Below are positions 44,169 to 52,689 of a DNA stretch of 64,000 nucleotides, in pieces; within the stretch, counting starts at the first letter, position 1, and each line of letters starts with the position of its first letter. Source of the stretch: Lentisalinibacter sediminis (GTDB lineage Bacteria; Pseudomonadota; Gammaproteobacteria; Steroidobacterales; Woeseiaceae); assembly GCF_040706615.1 (NCBI RefSeq), contig NZ_JAPDRF010000005.1, forward strand, positions 620,001-684,000. The letters are read 5' to 3'. The translations under genes were made by a program, and so were the position numbers. The notes below the pieces were generated by a model. That model had not been told where the DNA came from. It did not search any database and was given only the letters and a program-made list of their open reading frames with translations.

Positions 44169-44846
44169 TCAGGCGGTGCTGACTTCCGGCAGTACGTACA
44201 GCGCCACCGCCAGGAAGTGGCAAACCCCGCCGGCGAGCACGAACAGGTGCCAGATGGCGTGATGGTAGGGGATGCGTTTGGCGGCATAGAAGGCGGCACC
44301 CAGCGTATAACTGAGACCGCCGGCGACCAGCCAGGCGATGCCGCCGACCGCTACCGCATCGAGCACCGCGGGCGTGGCGAGCAGCACCAGCCAGCCCATC
44401 GCCAGGTAACCGGCGAGTGACAGCCGCGGGAAACGGTCGCGGAACCAGAGCTTGGTGATGATCCCCGCTGTCGCCAGCGTCCAGATCGTGCCGAACAGCC
44501 ACCAGCCCACACTGTCGCGCATCGCTACCAGCAGGAACGGCGTGTAGGTGCCCGCGATCAGCAGGTAGATCGCGCAGTGGTCGAGCGTGCGGAACAGATT
44601 GCGGGCCCGCGTCGCGTACAGGGCGTGATATAGGGTGGAGGCCAGGAACAGGGCCACCAGGCTGGTGCCGTAGACGGCGCTGGCGAGGATCCGCCACGGG
44701 TCCGCGATCACCGCCGAGACGTAGAGCATCCAGGTCAGACCCGCGATGCTGAGCAGCGCGCCCACGCCGTGGGTGACCGCGTGGGCGATCTCCTCGGCGA
44801 GGGTGTATCGGTGCACGGCGGCATCCATGTCAGGCGTCCGGGTCAT
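44169..44846 (-). CDS. Hemolysin III/PAQR family membrane protein
   Basis: A 225-residue, seven-helix protein. Conserved: EEIAHAVTHGVGALLSI at the N-terminus, STLYHAL (zinc His), LDHCAIYLLIAGTYTPF, and the second His pair in PYHHAIWHLFVLAGGVCHFLAV. Family members are related to adiponectin receptors and likely hydrolyse amide bonds in lipids with a metal. The start is uncertain; a GTG at 44858 or the ATG of MDAAV are alternatives. It lies about 60 bases downstream of the upstream gene's... opposite neighbour, the Trx-DsbD fusion, read in the same direction. Confidence 0.87.
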   Translation of the reverse strand: MTRTPDMDAAVHRYTLAEEIAHAVTHGVGALLSIAGLTWMLYVSAVIADPWRILASAVYGTSLVALFLASTLYHALYATRARNLFRTLDHCAIYLLIAGTYTPFLLVAMRDSVGWWLFGTIWTLATAGIITKLWFRDRFPRLSLAGYLAMGWLVLLATPAVLDAVAVGGIAWLVAGGLSYTLGAAFYAAKRIPYHHAIWHLFVLAGGVCHFLAVALYVLPEVSTA

Positions 44847-44909
44847 ACGGCCATGCACGGTGACACAGGCGGACCGTCGGCGCCAGAGCGACGAGCGCTC
44901 GGGCCGCGG

Positions 44910-46193
44910 TCAGATCAGGCCCCGCCTCTTCATGACGGCGTGTATGAGGGAGGTGACGAGCACGGCGGCGGCCAGCAGACCGATGGCGATGCCGGCGTTG
45001 TTCAGCGACATCGGTGCGAACAGCATGACGGCGCCCAGCCCGAGCATCATCATGCCGGACATCAGCTTCAGCAGCCGTCCCTCGCTCTCGCCCAGCTTGC
45101 GCGAGCCGAACTTCATCACGAACAGCCCCACGATGGCGAGCAGCGGGATCACGTACACCACGTTGTAGAACACGAGATACATGTAGAACACGAAGCTGTC
45201 CGCCTCGCGCAGCGTGAGGATGCGGGTGTAGACCATCGGCAGCCCGGCGGTGCACAGGAGTTCGTAGCTGTTGACGACGATGGCCAGTACGGCCGTGCCC
45301 GCCAGCATCGCCAGCACGCTCGGGGCGGCGACCAGGTTGCGCATCCGCTGATACATGCCCGGCTTCTTCGAATCCGGGATGGACAGCGAGGGGCCCGACT
45401 TGAACCAGAAGTAGTCCTTGATGTTGACGGCCGCCAGCGTCACGGCGACGAGGCCGGCAATCATCGTCACGATCCGCAGCTCGCCGATCCAGAGGAACAC
45501 GTTCAGCCACGCCGCCATGAACACGAAGTAGATGAGGCCGGAGAAGAGCACGAACGTGCCGCCCACCAGCAGCATGCGCGCGCGGCTGCGTGCGTGGACC
45601 ATCAGGCTCAGCAGAAACAGCAGCACGAAGAAGGCGCAGGGATTGAAGGCGTCGAGGCCGGCGATGACCGCGGTCAGTATGGGCAGGCCCCAGTTGGAGG
45701 GGTCGATGGTGCCTATGAGGGGTAGCTGCAGGCCGCTCACCTCCGCGGGCTGCGGCGTCGCCGCCTCCTCGGCCGGCGCGAGGTAGCTGTCCGGATCCGC
45801 CCGGCAGGCGCGCAGCTGCTCGAGCAGGCGGGCGCCGGTGGTCTCGGCCTTGTCATAACCCGTCTCCAGGGTCCCGCAGAACAGGAACCCGGGAACGCTG
45901 CGGGCCTTCTCGCCGATGCTGGCGGCGATGTCCCGGTAGAGCAGGCCGTTCTCCCGGCTCTTTGAGATCTCGTACTGGCGCAGGTCTATCCACTCCATCT
46001 CGCCCAGGCCCGCGACGAAGGGCTTCGCCTCCTGGCAGTGGGGGCAGCTGTCCGAATAGAAATAATAGAGCACGAGGCCCGGCTGGCCGTCCGGGCCGTC
46101 CGTGAGCCATTGCACCTCCGTCGAGGCCGACGCGGGCGCGCAGAACAGAGCTGTGAGCAGCGCGACGGCGCGCGCCAGACGGACTGGGGACAT
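44910..46193 (-). CDS. Thioredoxin-like domain fused to a DsbD/CcdA-type membrane domain
   Basis: A 427-residue protein with signal peptide (cleavage near ASASTEV). A periplasmic thioredoxin-like domain follows (about 35-130) with the active site SDSCPHCQEAKPF. The membrane part (about 165-425) has the two Cys of the CcdA/DsbD family in DAFNPCAFFVLLFLLS and SYELLCTAGLPMVYT. Electrons can thus pass from cytoplasmic thioredoxin through the membrane Cys pair to the CPHC site. Domain order is the reverse of DsbD (Trx first), as in some Scs/CcdA-like fusions. It may supply the exported MsrA/MsrB. Confidence 0.85.
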   Translation of the reverse strand: MSPVRLARAVALLTALFCAPASASTEVQWLTDGPDGQPGLVLYYFYSDSCPHCQEAKPFVAGLGEMEWIDLRQYEISKSRENGLLYRDIAASIGEKARSVPGFLFCGTLETGYDKAETTGARLLEQLRACRADPDSYLAPAEEAATPQPAEVSGLQLPLIGTIDPSNWGLPILTAVIAGLDAFNPCAFFVLLFLLSLMVHARSRARMLLVGGTFVLFSGLIYFVFMAAWLNVFLWIGELRIVTMIAGLVAVTLAAVNIKDYFWFKSGPSLSIPDSKKPGMYQRMRNLVAAPSVLAMLAGTAVLAIVVNSYELLCTAGLPMVYTRILTLREADSFVFYMYLVFYNVVYVIPLLAIVGLFVMKFGSRKLGESEGRLLKLMSGMMMLGLGAVMLFAPMSLNNAGIAIGLLAAAVLVTSLIHAVMKRRGLI

Positions 46194-46340
46194 GGAACCT
46201 CCGGAGGGTCAGACCGCGAGAATTTACTGTCGGTTCCCCATGGAGGCAATCGTGGTAATCCCCAGCACCGGCGGTGTGCGGCATGCGGCCATAACACCGG
46301 CCTTCTGGACTCCCCCGCCCCATCAGGTACCCTTCGCCGG

Positions 46341-47801
46341 ATGAAACCGGTCCCCGCCGATTGCCGGCTCGAGAGTTCCTACGCCCGTCTGCCCGGGCAC
46401 TTCTACGCCCGGGTGGAACCGACCCCGGTGCCCGCGCCCGTGCTGCTGGCCTGGAACGGGCCGCTGGCAGCCGAACTGGGGCTGGAGGAGCTCAGCGGCG
46501 ACGAGGAGCGCCTGGCGAGACTGTTCGGCGGCAACGAGCTGCCGCCGGACGCAGTACCGATCGCGCTGGCCTATGCCGGCCACCAGTTCGGCCAGTTCGT
46601 ACCGCAGCTGGGCGACGGCCGCGCGGTGCTGCTGGGCGAACGCGTGGATTCCTCGGGCCGGCGCCGGGATATCCAGCTGAAGGGTTCAGGCCGCACTCCG
46701 TTCTCCCGCATGGGCGACGGCAAGTCGTCGCTGGGGCCGGTGATCCGGGAGTACCTGGTCAGCGAGGCGATGCATGCCCTCGGCGTACCCACCACCCGAT
46801 CGCTCGCTGCCGTCGCTACCGGCGAGCGCGTGTTCCGTGAGGAGGCGCTGCCCGGCGGCGTTTTCACCCGGGTCGCGGCCAGCCACGTCCGCGTGGGCAC
46901 GTTCGAGTACTTCGCCGCCCGCGGCGACGCCGACGCGGTGCGCGCCCTCGCTGACTACGCGATCGACCGCCACTACCCGGATGCCCGGGAACACGACGAG
47001 CCCCTGAGCGCGTTCTACCGCGGCGTGGTCGAGGCCCAGGCGCGGCTCGTGGCTCACTGGATGGCGCTCGGCTTCATCCACGGCGTCATGAACACCGACA
47101 ACACCGCCGTGTCCGGCGAGACGCTGGACTACGGCCCCTGCGCCTTCATGGACGAGTTCCATTACGACAAGGTCTTCAGCTCCATCGACCACTACGGGCG
47201 CTATGCCTATGGCCAGCAGGCGTCCATGGCGCAGTGGAACCTGGCGCGCCTGGCGGACTGCCTGCTGAGCGCGGGCGGCGACAAGGCGGCGCTCGAGGAG
47301 GAACTGGGCCGCTTCCCCGGGCTGTTCGAGGAAGAGTGGCTGGGCCGGATGGCCCGCAAGCTCGGCCTCAGCACGGATGGGCCCGACGATGCCGACCCGA
47401 GTGCCGATTTGATTGCCGACCTGGTAAGCGACTGGCTCGCCCATCTGCAGCGCGAGGGACTCGACTACACGCTGAGCTTCCGCGAGCTGGCTACCCGTGC
47501 GGGAGCGAGCGACGAGCCCCGGTTCGGGGAGTTCGAGCTGCGCTGGCGGGAGCGGCTGGCGCGCCAGCCCGGGACGGCAGACGAGGTGCGGGCCTCGATG
47601 GAGGCGGAGAACCCGCTCTACATTCCCCGCAACCACCAGGTGGAGCGGGCCATACGAGCCGCCATCGACGGCGATCTGTCCGTTTTCCACGAATTGCGGG
47701 AGGTGCTGGAGCGACCTTTCCAGGAACAGCCCGGCCGTTCCGGCTATGCCGAGCCGCCGGCCCCGGAGGAGCGTGTGGTCCGCACTTTCTGCGGCACCTG
47801 A
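46341..47801 (+). CDS. selO: Protein adenylyltransferase SelO (YdiU)
   Basis: A 486-residue pseudokinase-fold AMPylase. Motifs: LAYAGHQFGQFVPQLGDGRA (about 74-93), RDIQLKGSGRTPFSR with the ATP-binding Lys, the MNTDN loop and DYGPCAFMDEF (the DFG-like metal site), then SSIDHYGRYAYGQQ. The C-terminus ends VRTFCGT: a Cys where eukaryotic SelO has selenocysteine, and no in-frame UGA. SelO transfers AMP to redox proteins under oxidative stress. ATG at 46341 fits the family's N-terminus. An MscS-type channel gene follows 38 bases later. Confidence 0.94.
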   Translation: MKPVPADCRLESSYARLPGHFYARVEPTPVPAPVLLAWNGPLAAELGLEELSGDEERLARLFGGNELPPDAVPIALAYAGHQFGQFVPQLGDGRAVLLGERVDSSGRRRDIQLKGSGRTPFSRMGDGKSSLGPVIREYLVSEAMHALGVPTTRSLAAVATGERVFREEALPGGVFTRVAASHVRVGTFEYFAARGDADAVRALADYAIDRHYPDAREHDEPLSAFYRGVVEAQARLVAHWMALGFIHGVMNTDNTAVSGETLDYGPCAFMDEFHYDKVFSSIDHYGRYAYGQQASMAQWNLARLADCLLSAGGDKAALEEELGRFPGLFEEEWLGRMARKLGLSTDGPDDADPSADLIADLVSDWLAHLQREGLDYTLSFRELATRAGASDEPRFGEFELRWRERLARQPGTADEVRASMEAENPLYIPRNHQVERAIRAAIDGDLSVFHELREVLERPFQEQPGRSGYAEPPAPEERVVRTFCGT

Positions 47802-47839
47802 GCCAAAAAGGATGAGCGAGACGCGATGAGCGGGAAACC

Positions 47840-49060
47840 ATGTTAGAGCGGCTCGAATCCGTCCATCCCCTGGCGCCGCCGGCCCTCGGGCTCGTCCTGC
47901 TCCTGGTCGTCGCGGTGACGGTCGACCTCGTGGCCAAGCGCGTGCTGGTCAACGCGGCGCGGCGCGTCGCCGCCCGCTCGCGGGTCACCTGGGACGACGC
48001 GCTGGTGGCGCACAACGTCTTCGGCCGGCTGGCCCAGGTGCTGCCGGCACTGGTCGTCTTCCTGGCCATCTCCTTCATCCCGGGCCTGCCCGAGACGCTG
48101 GTGCGCCTCGCACGAAACGTGGCCACCGGCTACATGGTGCTGATGCTCACCATGACGCTGACGTCGCTGCTGAGCGCCGGCAACACCATTTACTCGGCGC
48201 TGCCGGTTGCGAAAGAACGTCCGCTGAAGGGCTTCGTGCAGCTGGTGCAGATCGTGGTCTGGGTGCTCGGCGGCGTGCTGATCGTCGCCGCCGTGCTCGA
48301 CCGTTCGCCGCTGCTGCTGATCAGCGGCTTCGGCGCCATGACCGCCATCCTGCTGCTGGTCTTCAAGGACACCATTCTCTCGCTGGTGGCGAGCGTCCAG
48401 CTCACCGCCCAGGACATGGTGCGGGTGGGCGACTGGATCACCATGCCCCAGTTCGGCGCCGACGGCGACGTCATCGACGTGCAGCTGCACACCGTGAAGG
48501 TGCAGAACTTCGACAAGACCATCACCACCATACCCACCCATCGGCTGATCACCGATTCGTTCCAGAACTGGCGGGGCATGAGCGAGTCCGGCGGGCGGCG
48601 GATCAAACGCGCGCTGTACTTCGATGTGTCCTCAATCCGCTTCCAGAGCGATGAGGAGATCGCGCACTTCAGGCGCTTCGTGCTGCTTACCGACTACGTC
48701 GACACCAAGCGCCGCGAGCTCGAGGAGTACAACGCGCGGCTGCAGGGCGAGGTGGCCGCGGACGTGAACCGGAGGCGGCTGACCAACATCGGCACCTTCC
48801 GGGCGTATGCGTTCAACTACCTGAAGAACCACCCCCGCATCCGTCAGGACCTGACGCTGATCGTGCGCCAGCTGCCCGCCGGGCCCGACGGTCTGCCGCT
48901 GGAGATCTACTGCTTCACGGACACGACGGCCTGGGCGGAATACGAAGGCATCCAGTCGGACATATTCGATCACCTCATCGCCATCGTGCCCGAGTTCGGG
49001 CTGCGGCTGTTCCAGCAGCCGGCGGGTGCCGACCTGGCGGCGCTGCGCTCGCACGACTGA
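47840..49060 (+). CDS. MscS-family mechanosensitive channel, YbdG-like
   Basis: A 406-residue membrane protein with five hydrophobic segments. The pore-lining TM3 and the beta domain are GFGAMTAILLLVFKDTILSLVASVQL, then DMVRVGDWITMPQFGADGDVIDVQLHTVKVQNFDKTITTIPTHRLI (in pieces). This matches YbdG rather than MscS. The C-terminal domain has the long insertion of the YbdG group. It gates under hypo-osmotic stress or tunes the response. It is likely co-transcribed with selO. Confidence 0.92.
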   Translation: MLERLESVHPLAPPALGLVLLLVVAVTVDLVAKRVLVNAARRVAARSRVTWDDALVAHNVFGRLAQVLPALVVFLAISFIPGLPETLVRLARNVATGYMVLMLTMTLTSLLSAGNTIYSALPVAKERPLKGFVQLVQIVVWVLGGVLIVAAVLDRSPLLLISGFGAMTAILLLVFKDTILSLVASVQLTAQDMVRVGDWITMPQFGADGDVIDVQLHTVKVQNFDKTITTIPTHRLITDSFQNWRGMSESGGRRIKRALYFDVSSIRFQSDEEIAHFRRFVLLTDYVDTKRRELEEYNARLQGEVAADVNRRRLTNIGTFRAYAFNYLKNHPRIRQDLTLIVRQLPAGPDGLPLEIYCFTDTTAWAEYEGIQSDIFDHLIAIVPEFGLRLFQQPAGADLAALRSHD

Positions 49061-49075
49061 CGGCCCTCGGGGCCG
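49061..49075. terminator. Short hairpin between convergent genes
   Basis: CGGCCC/GGGCCG with a three-base loop immediately after the channel gene stop and 16 bases before the convergent stop. Weak. Confidence 0.4.
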
Positions 49076-49090
49076 GGCGCAGCGGTCGCC

Positions 49091-49588
49091 TCAGCCTCTC
49101 GGGATGCGGACCGCCGTCGCCACGATGTGGTATTCGCGGCCGGCGGCCGGCCCCCCGCGCGCCGGCTCGCCCAGATCCTTGCGGTAGTGCTCCGCCTGGG
49201 CCTTCGTGATCTCGCGCCGCTCGAAGGTGCCGTTCAGCAGCACCTCCTTGCCGACCGAGTCGGTCGGGATGAAGAAGCCGTAGTCCTTGAAGGTGATGCG
49301 CGCGGTCGCGTCGCCGTCACGGGCGATGAAGAAGCAGCCCTTCTTACGACAGACCTTGGCGATGCGGGTGGTCAGGGTAATCTCGCGGCCGAGGTACTCC
49401 TCGCCGGCACCCACGAGTTCACCCAGTGGAATCGCTGCCTCGGCGGAGACGACCGGGGCGCCGAACTCCTCGTAGTCGTCCGTCACGGTGACGGGCTCCG
49501 ACAGGCGCACGGCGCCTTCGTCGCCGGCTGTCGCGAGCGCTAGCGGAGCGAAGGCAAGGCAGAGCAGGAATCGGGCAAGTCGGGTCAT
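49091..49588 (-). CDS. Exported DUF4920 protein
   Basis: A 165-residue protein with signal peptide (MTRLARFLLCLAFAPLALATAGDE). The domain (about 60-160) has AAIPLGELVGAGEEYLGREI, RIAKVCRKKGCFFIARDGDA, YGFFIPTDSVGKEVLLNGTF and an AEHYRKDLGE helix, as in DUF4920. It is an OB-like fold with a conserved CxxxxC (VCRKKGC) that may bind a metal or copper. It starts 26 bases after the NlpE-META gene's stop and is co-transcribed with it. The ATG is taken at the signal peptide; the longer frame is a shadow. Confidence 0.85.
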   Translation of the reverse strand: MTRLARFLLCLAFAPLALATAGDEGAVRLSEPVTVTDDYEEFGAPVVSAEAAIPLGELVGAGEEYLGREITLTTRIAKVCRKKGCFFIARDGDATARITFKDYGFFIPTDSVGKEVLLNGTFERREITKAQAEHYRKDLGEPARGGPAAGREYHIVATAVRIPRG

Positions 49589-49614
49589 GGTTGGTCTCCT
49601 TCCGTCGGTGGCGT

Positions 49615-50760
49615 TCAGGGCAGGTAGACGGCCTCGAAGACCGCGATGCTCGTCCCTGTCCGGTCGAATAATTCGAGCACCTGCCCGTTGATACGCCAGG
49701 AATACGTGTCGGACAGTACTCTCTTCAGCCGCGTCTCCCGGGCATCCAGCGGCGGCGGGCAGGCCATCAGTGTGGAGGCGCCGCCGGTGAAGGTCAGCCG
49801 GTCTCCCTCCACGTCCCAGGTGCCGATGAGCCGATTGCAGCCGACGGTGGTGGCGTAACGGCTCTCGCCGCCGCGCAGGATCAGGTGGGGTTCGCGCCGG
49901 CCGTCGATCACCGGCACGGGCTCGCCATCCAGCTTCACGATGCGCCAGTAGGTATTCGGCAGGCTGGCCTCGCTCATGGCTCTCTCGCAGGTCTGTGACG
50001 GAAACAGGCCGATGAAGCGCCTTACCACCACGGTGGGTATCAGGTGTTCGCCCTCCATCGCCGGCCGCTCCGTGATCGCCCCCTCGAGCGCTGCCAGGAT
50101 CGGAGCGCCCGGGCCCGGCTTGTCCGCCGCCAGATAGGCGCGCTCGAGCTCGATGTAGGCACCCTCCATGGCCACGGGGTAGGAGCGTCCCGTGAGGCAT
50201 TCCTCGAAGCGCGGCGCGTCCGCCAGGTAGGTGAACATGCCGCGTAGAGCCAACTCGAGTTCGAGGCGCTCGAGCTTGCCCTCGCTCGTGAGCTCGTAGG
50301 GCAGGTCGGATTCGATGGGGCGGCCCTCGACGTCGAGCTGACGCAGCGTACGCGGGCCCTCCACCGAGAACTGCAGCGGCATCTCGTGGCCACCGTAGAG
50401 CAGGACCGCGTTCCTGGCGGGATCCTTGCGCCAGCGGCCGATATCGGACTCCTCGAGGTCCCGGTCGAGCCACTCCCGCTGCAGGTGGAAGACGCCGTCC
50501 GGCCAGAGGTTCAGCCGGTAGCGGATGCCCGGGCAGTCGGCGCAGGGCAGGGTGCCGGCGAAGGTGGCCGGCAGCTCGAGCCCGGCTGCGAGTTCACCCG
50601 CCGGGGTTGCCGTGCGCGCTGAGTCCGGCATGTCCGCCGCGGTGGCCCCGTCCGTCGATGTGGGCAGGCCGGCCTCCGGTCCGCCGGTCCGGGTCGTACA
50701 AGCCGCCGCGGCGAAGGCGAAAAACGCGACTACGATGATCCTCGTGACGATCCGTGTCAT
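49615..50760 (-). CDS. NlpE-like lipoprotein fused to a META domain
   Basis: A 381-residue lipoprotein: signal with lipobox FAAAACTT (lipidated Cys about 21). The NlpE N-terminal domain (about 60-150) has TLPCADCPGIRYRLNL, the CxxC site, and GRWRKDP. A middle region with AECLTG-type Cys follows, then a C-terminal META/HslJ domain (about 272-380): TYWRIVKLDGEPVP, TVGCNRLIGTW, STLMACPPP. NlpE senses copper and lipoprotein traffic and activates Cpx; META domains are found in stress-induced lipoproteins. ATG at 50760 has GGGAGA five bases upstream. First of a pair with DUF4920. Confidence 0.86.
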   Translation of the reverse strand: MTRIVTRIIVVAFFAFAAAACTTRTGGPEAGLPTSTDGATAADMPDSARTATPAGELAAGLELPATFAGTLPCADCPGIRYRLNLWPDGVFHLQREWLDRDLEESDIGRWRKDPARNAVLLYGGHEMPLQFSVEGPRTLRQLDVEGRPIESDLPYELTSEGKLERLELELALRGMFTYLADAPRFEECLTGRSYPVAMEGAYIELERAYLAADKPGPGAPILAALEGAITERPAMEGEHLIPTVVVRRFIGLFPSQTCERAMSEASLPNTYWRIVKLDGEPVPVIDGRREPHLILRGGESRYATTVGCNRLIGTWDVEGDRLTFTGGASTLMACPPPLDARETRLKRVLSDTYSWRINGQVLELFDRTGTSIAVFEAVYLP

Positions 50761-50848
50761 GGCGGTCTCCCGCATTGTCTGCATGTTGTTCACACGGCCG
50801 GATCCCTGGAAGCTGCCGTCCGCCTGCCGAGCTTCCGTTCCGCTCCGG

Positions 50849-51259
50849 TCAGTCCTGCGGTTCGATCGCGTCCTGTGGATTGAGGATGTAGGCGCCTTCC
50901 TCATCGTGGATCTCACGACCGGTTACCGGCGGGTTGAATGCGCACACGAGCTTGAGTTCCTCGATGGCCTTCAGCGTGTGCTTGTCGTGCTTGTCCAGAG
51001 CGTACAGCGTACCGGGCTCGATCGTGAACTTCTCGCCGGTATCCCGGTTCGTCAGCTCTCCCTTGCCCTTGTAGCAGTAAACGGCCTCCAGGTGGTGCTT
51101 GTACCACATGTCGAACTCGAGCCCCGGCGGGAAGGTGGTCTCGTGGAAGGAGAAGCCCATGCCGTCCTTCGCCAGGAGGAAGCGCACGCTGGTCCACCCG
51201 GCGGGGCTCTTCACTTCCTGATCGGTACCTTCGAGGTCTTTCAGACGCACGATTTTCAT
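50849..51259 (-). CDS. Orphan ectoine-synthase-like cupin (EctC family)
   Basis: A 136-residue cupin closely resembling EctC: EGTDQEVKSPAGWTSVRFLL, DGMGFSFHETTFPPGLEFDMWYKHHLEAVYCYKGKGEL (in pieces about 30-68) and PGTLYALDKHDKHTLKA, then LVCAFNPPVTGREIHDEEGAY. EctC is an iron-dependent enzyme that cyclises N-gamma-acetyl-diaminobutyrate to ectoine. The iron ligands (Glu in HHLEAVYCY, Tyr in TLYALDKHD, His) are present. No ectA or ectB is nearby, so it is either a solitary EctC acting on imported precursor or makes another product. A strong AGGAGA precedes the ATG. Divergent from the ATP-grasp gene. Confidence 0.87.
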   Translation of the reverse strand: MKIVRLKDLEGTDQEVKSPAGWTSVRFLLAKDGMGFSFHETTFPPGLEFDMWYKHHLEAVYCYKGKGELTNRDTGEKFTIEPGTLYALDKHDKHTLKAIEELKLVCAFNPPVTGREIHDEEGAYILNPQDAIEPQD

Positions 51260-51401
51260 GTTGTCTCCTATTATTTTTGAGCGGTTTCCGCGCCGGCAGA
51301 TCGCCGTCATGGTGGCGCGAAGCGGCTTTCTATCCTGTCACACGGGAGTCCGGTCTTCAAAAAATCTTGCCGGGATCGGTCGCAATCTGGACGCCAAAAT
51401 C

Positions 51402-51433
51402 AGCCATTTAGCGGATATGTTAGGGTAATGGCT
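51402..51433. promoter_or_regulatory. Inverted repeat AGCCATT-N18-AATGGCT upstream of the ATP-grasp gene
   Basis: Seven-base perfect arms, ending 24 bases before the start codon, in the 197-bp region shared with the divergent EctC-like gene. May be an operator or a leader hairpin. Confidence 0.35.
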
Positions 51434-51456
51434 CCGTTTGGCAGCATGGAGGATTC

Positions 51457-52680
51457 GTGGAAAAGAACCCGGAAAAAGGCTACGTGGCCCTGCTCGGCTG
51501 GAGCCTGGGCGCCGTCGAGGCCGCAGACCGCTTCGACCGCCGTTATGTGGTCGTCGCGCCCGACTGGGCCGAGGACTACTGCAAGAAAAACGACATCCCC
51601 TACATCCCCTGGAATTTCGAGCGGCTGAACGATCGCTCGCTGGAGATCGCCGAGCGCCTGAAGGAGGAGGGCGTGGACGTGGCCATCCCTCTGTTCGAGG
51701 AGACAGTGGAGTGGGCCGGCGCCATCAACTCGGTGCTGATGGGCAATCCGCGGCTGCATGGCCAGGCCGTGCTGTTCCGGGACAAGGCGCTGATGAAGCG
51801 ACGCGCCCAGCTCGGCGGAATCCGCGTGGGCATATTCGAAGAAGCCCACGATAAGGACGACGTCGTGCGTTTCCTGCGCCGGGTGAATCAGACGCTGCTG
51901 AAGCTCGACGGCGACCCCGACGACCCCATCCACCTGAAGGCCTTCGACAAGGCGGGCTGTCTGGGACACCGGGTCATCCGGACACCGGAGGAAGTGGACG
52001 CCATCCCGGAAACCGAGTTCCCCCTGTTGATGGAGAGCCATCTGGACGGCTGGGAGTTCGCGGTGGAGGCATGGGTACACGACGGCAAGATCCGCTTCCT
52101 GAACATCTCCGAGTACGTGACGCTCGGCTACTCCGTGTTCGTGCCGGCGACACCGGAACTCGAGAGCTGGCGCGCCGCCATCACCGAGCAGATCGAGAAG
52201 CTGATCAAGACCTTCGATATCAAGTTCGGCCAGATCCATCCGGAGTACTTCGTGACCAGCGACGGCACCATGTACTTCGGCGAGGTCGCCTACCGGCCGC
52301 CGGGGTTCAAGGCCTTCGAGCTGATCGAGCGGGCCTACGGTTTCAACGCCTACCAGGCCTCCATCCTGGTCTTCGACCCGAAGTCCACCGAGGAAGAGAT
52401 CCAGGCGTTCTTCCCGAAACCGGTCGAGGACGCGAAGGGCTATGCCGGCTGTTTCGGTGTCTATCCGCGCCGCCGTGTCGTGAGCACGCTCGAGATCCCG
52501 CGGGAGACCGAGGAGCATCCCTACTTCGACTATCACGAGCTGACGCAGCCGATGGAGGAGACGGTCACGAAGCGGACCGCATTCGGCACCCACTGGGGAC
52601 TGGTGTTCTTCTTCGGCGACGACCCGCACAAACTGCGGGATCTGCTGAAACACCAGGAGGAGCTCGACTTCTACGTCTGA
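51457..52680 (+). CDS. ATP-grasp carboxylate-amine ligase-like protein
   Basis: A 407-residue soluble enzyme. N-domain: YVALLGWSLGAVEAADRFDR. Central: KDKALMKRRAQLGG-like RDKALMKRRAQL, lysine strand HLKAFDKAG, and the ATP-clamp MESHLDGWEFAVEAWVHDGK. The metal site is FGQIHPEYFVTSDGTMYFGEVAYRPPG, where EVAYRPPG replaces the usual EVNPRxGG. Such ligases activate a carboxylate as acyl-phosphate and join it to an amine. The start is GTG with GGAGG five bases upstream. It is divergent from the EctC-like gene and convergent with the deacetylase (nine bases between stops). Substrates are unknown. Confidence 0.87.
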   Translation: MEKNPEKGYVALLGWSLGAVEAADRFDRRYVVVAPDWAEDYCKKNDIPYIPWNFERLNDRSLEIAERLKEEGVDVAIPLFEETVEWAGAINSVLMGNPRLHGQAVLFRDKALMKRRAQLGGIRVGIFEEAHDKDDVVRFLRRVNQTLLKLDGDPDDPIHLKAFDKAGCLGHRVIRTPEEVDAIPETEFPLLMESHLDGWEFAVEAWVHDGKIRFLNISEYVTLGYSVFVPATPELESWRAAITEQIEKLIKTFDIKFGQIHPEYFVTSDGTMYFGEVAYRPPGFKAFELIERAYGFNAYQASILVFDPKSTEEEIQAFFPKPVEDAKGYAGCFGVYPRRRVVSTLEIPRETEEHPYFDYHELTQPMEETVTKRTAFGTHWGLVFFFGDDPHKLRDLLKHQEELDFYV

Positions 52681-52689
52681 GCGTCCCCG

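Noticed and set aside
46341..47801. SelO as a selenoprotein
   Set aside because: The C-terminal position is a normal Cys codon (FCGT), followed by a standard stop; no SECIS-like element or in-frame UGA read-through is needed.
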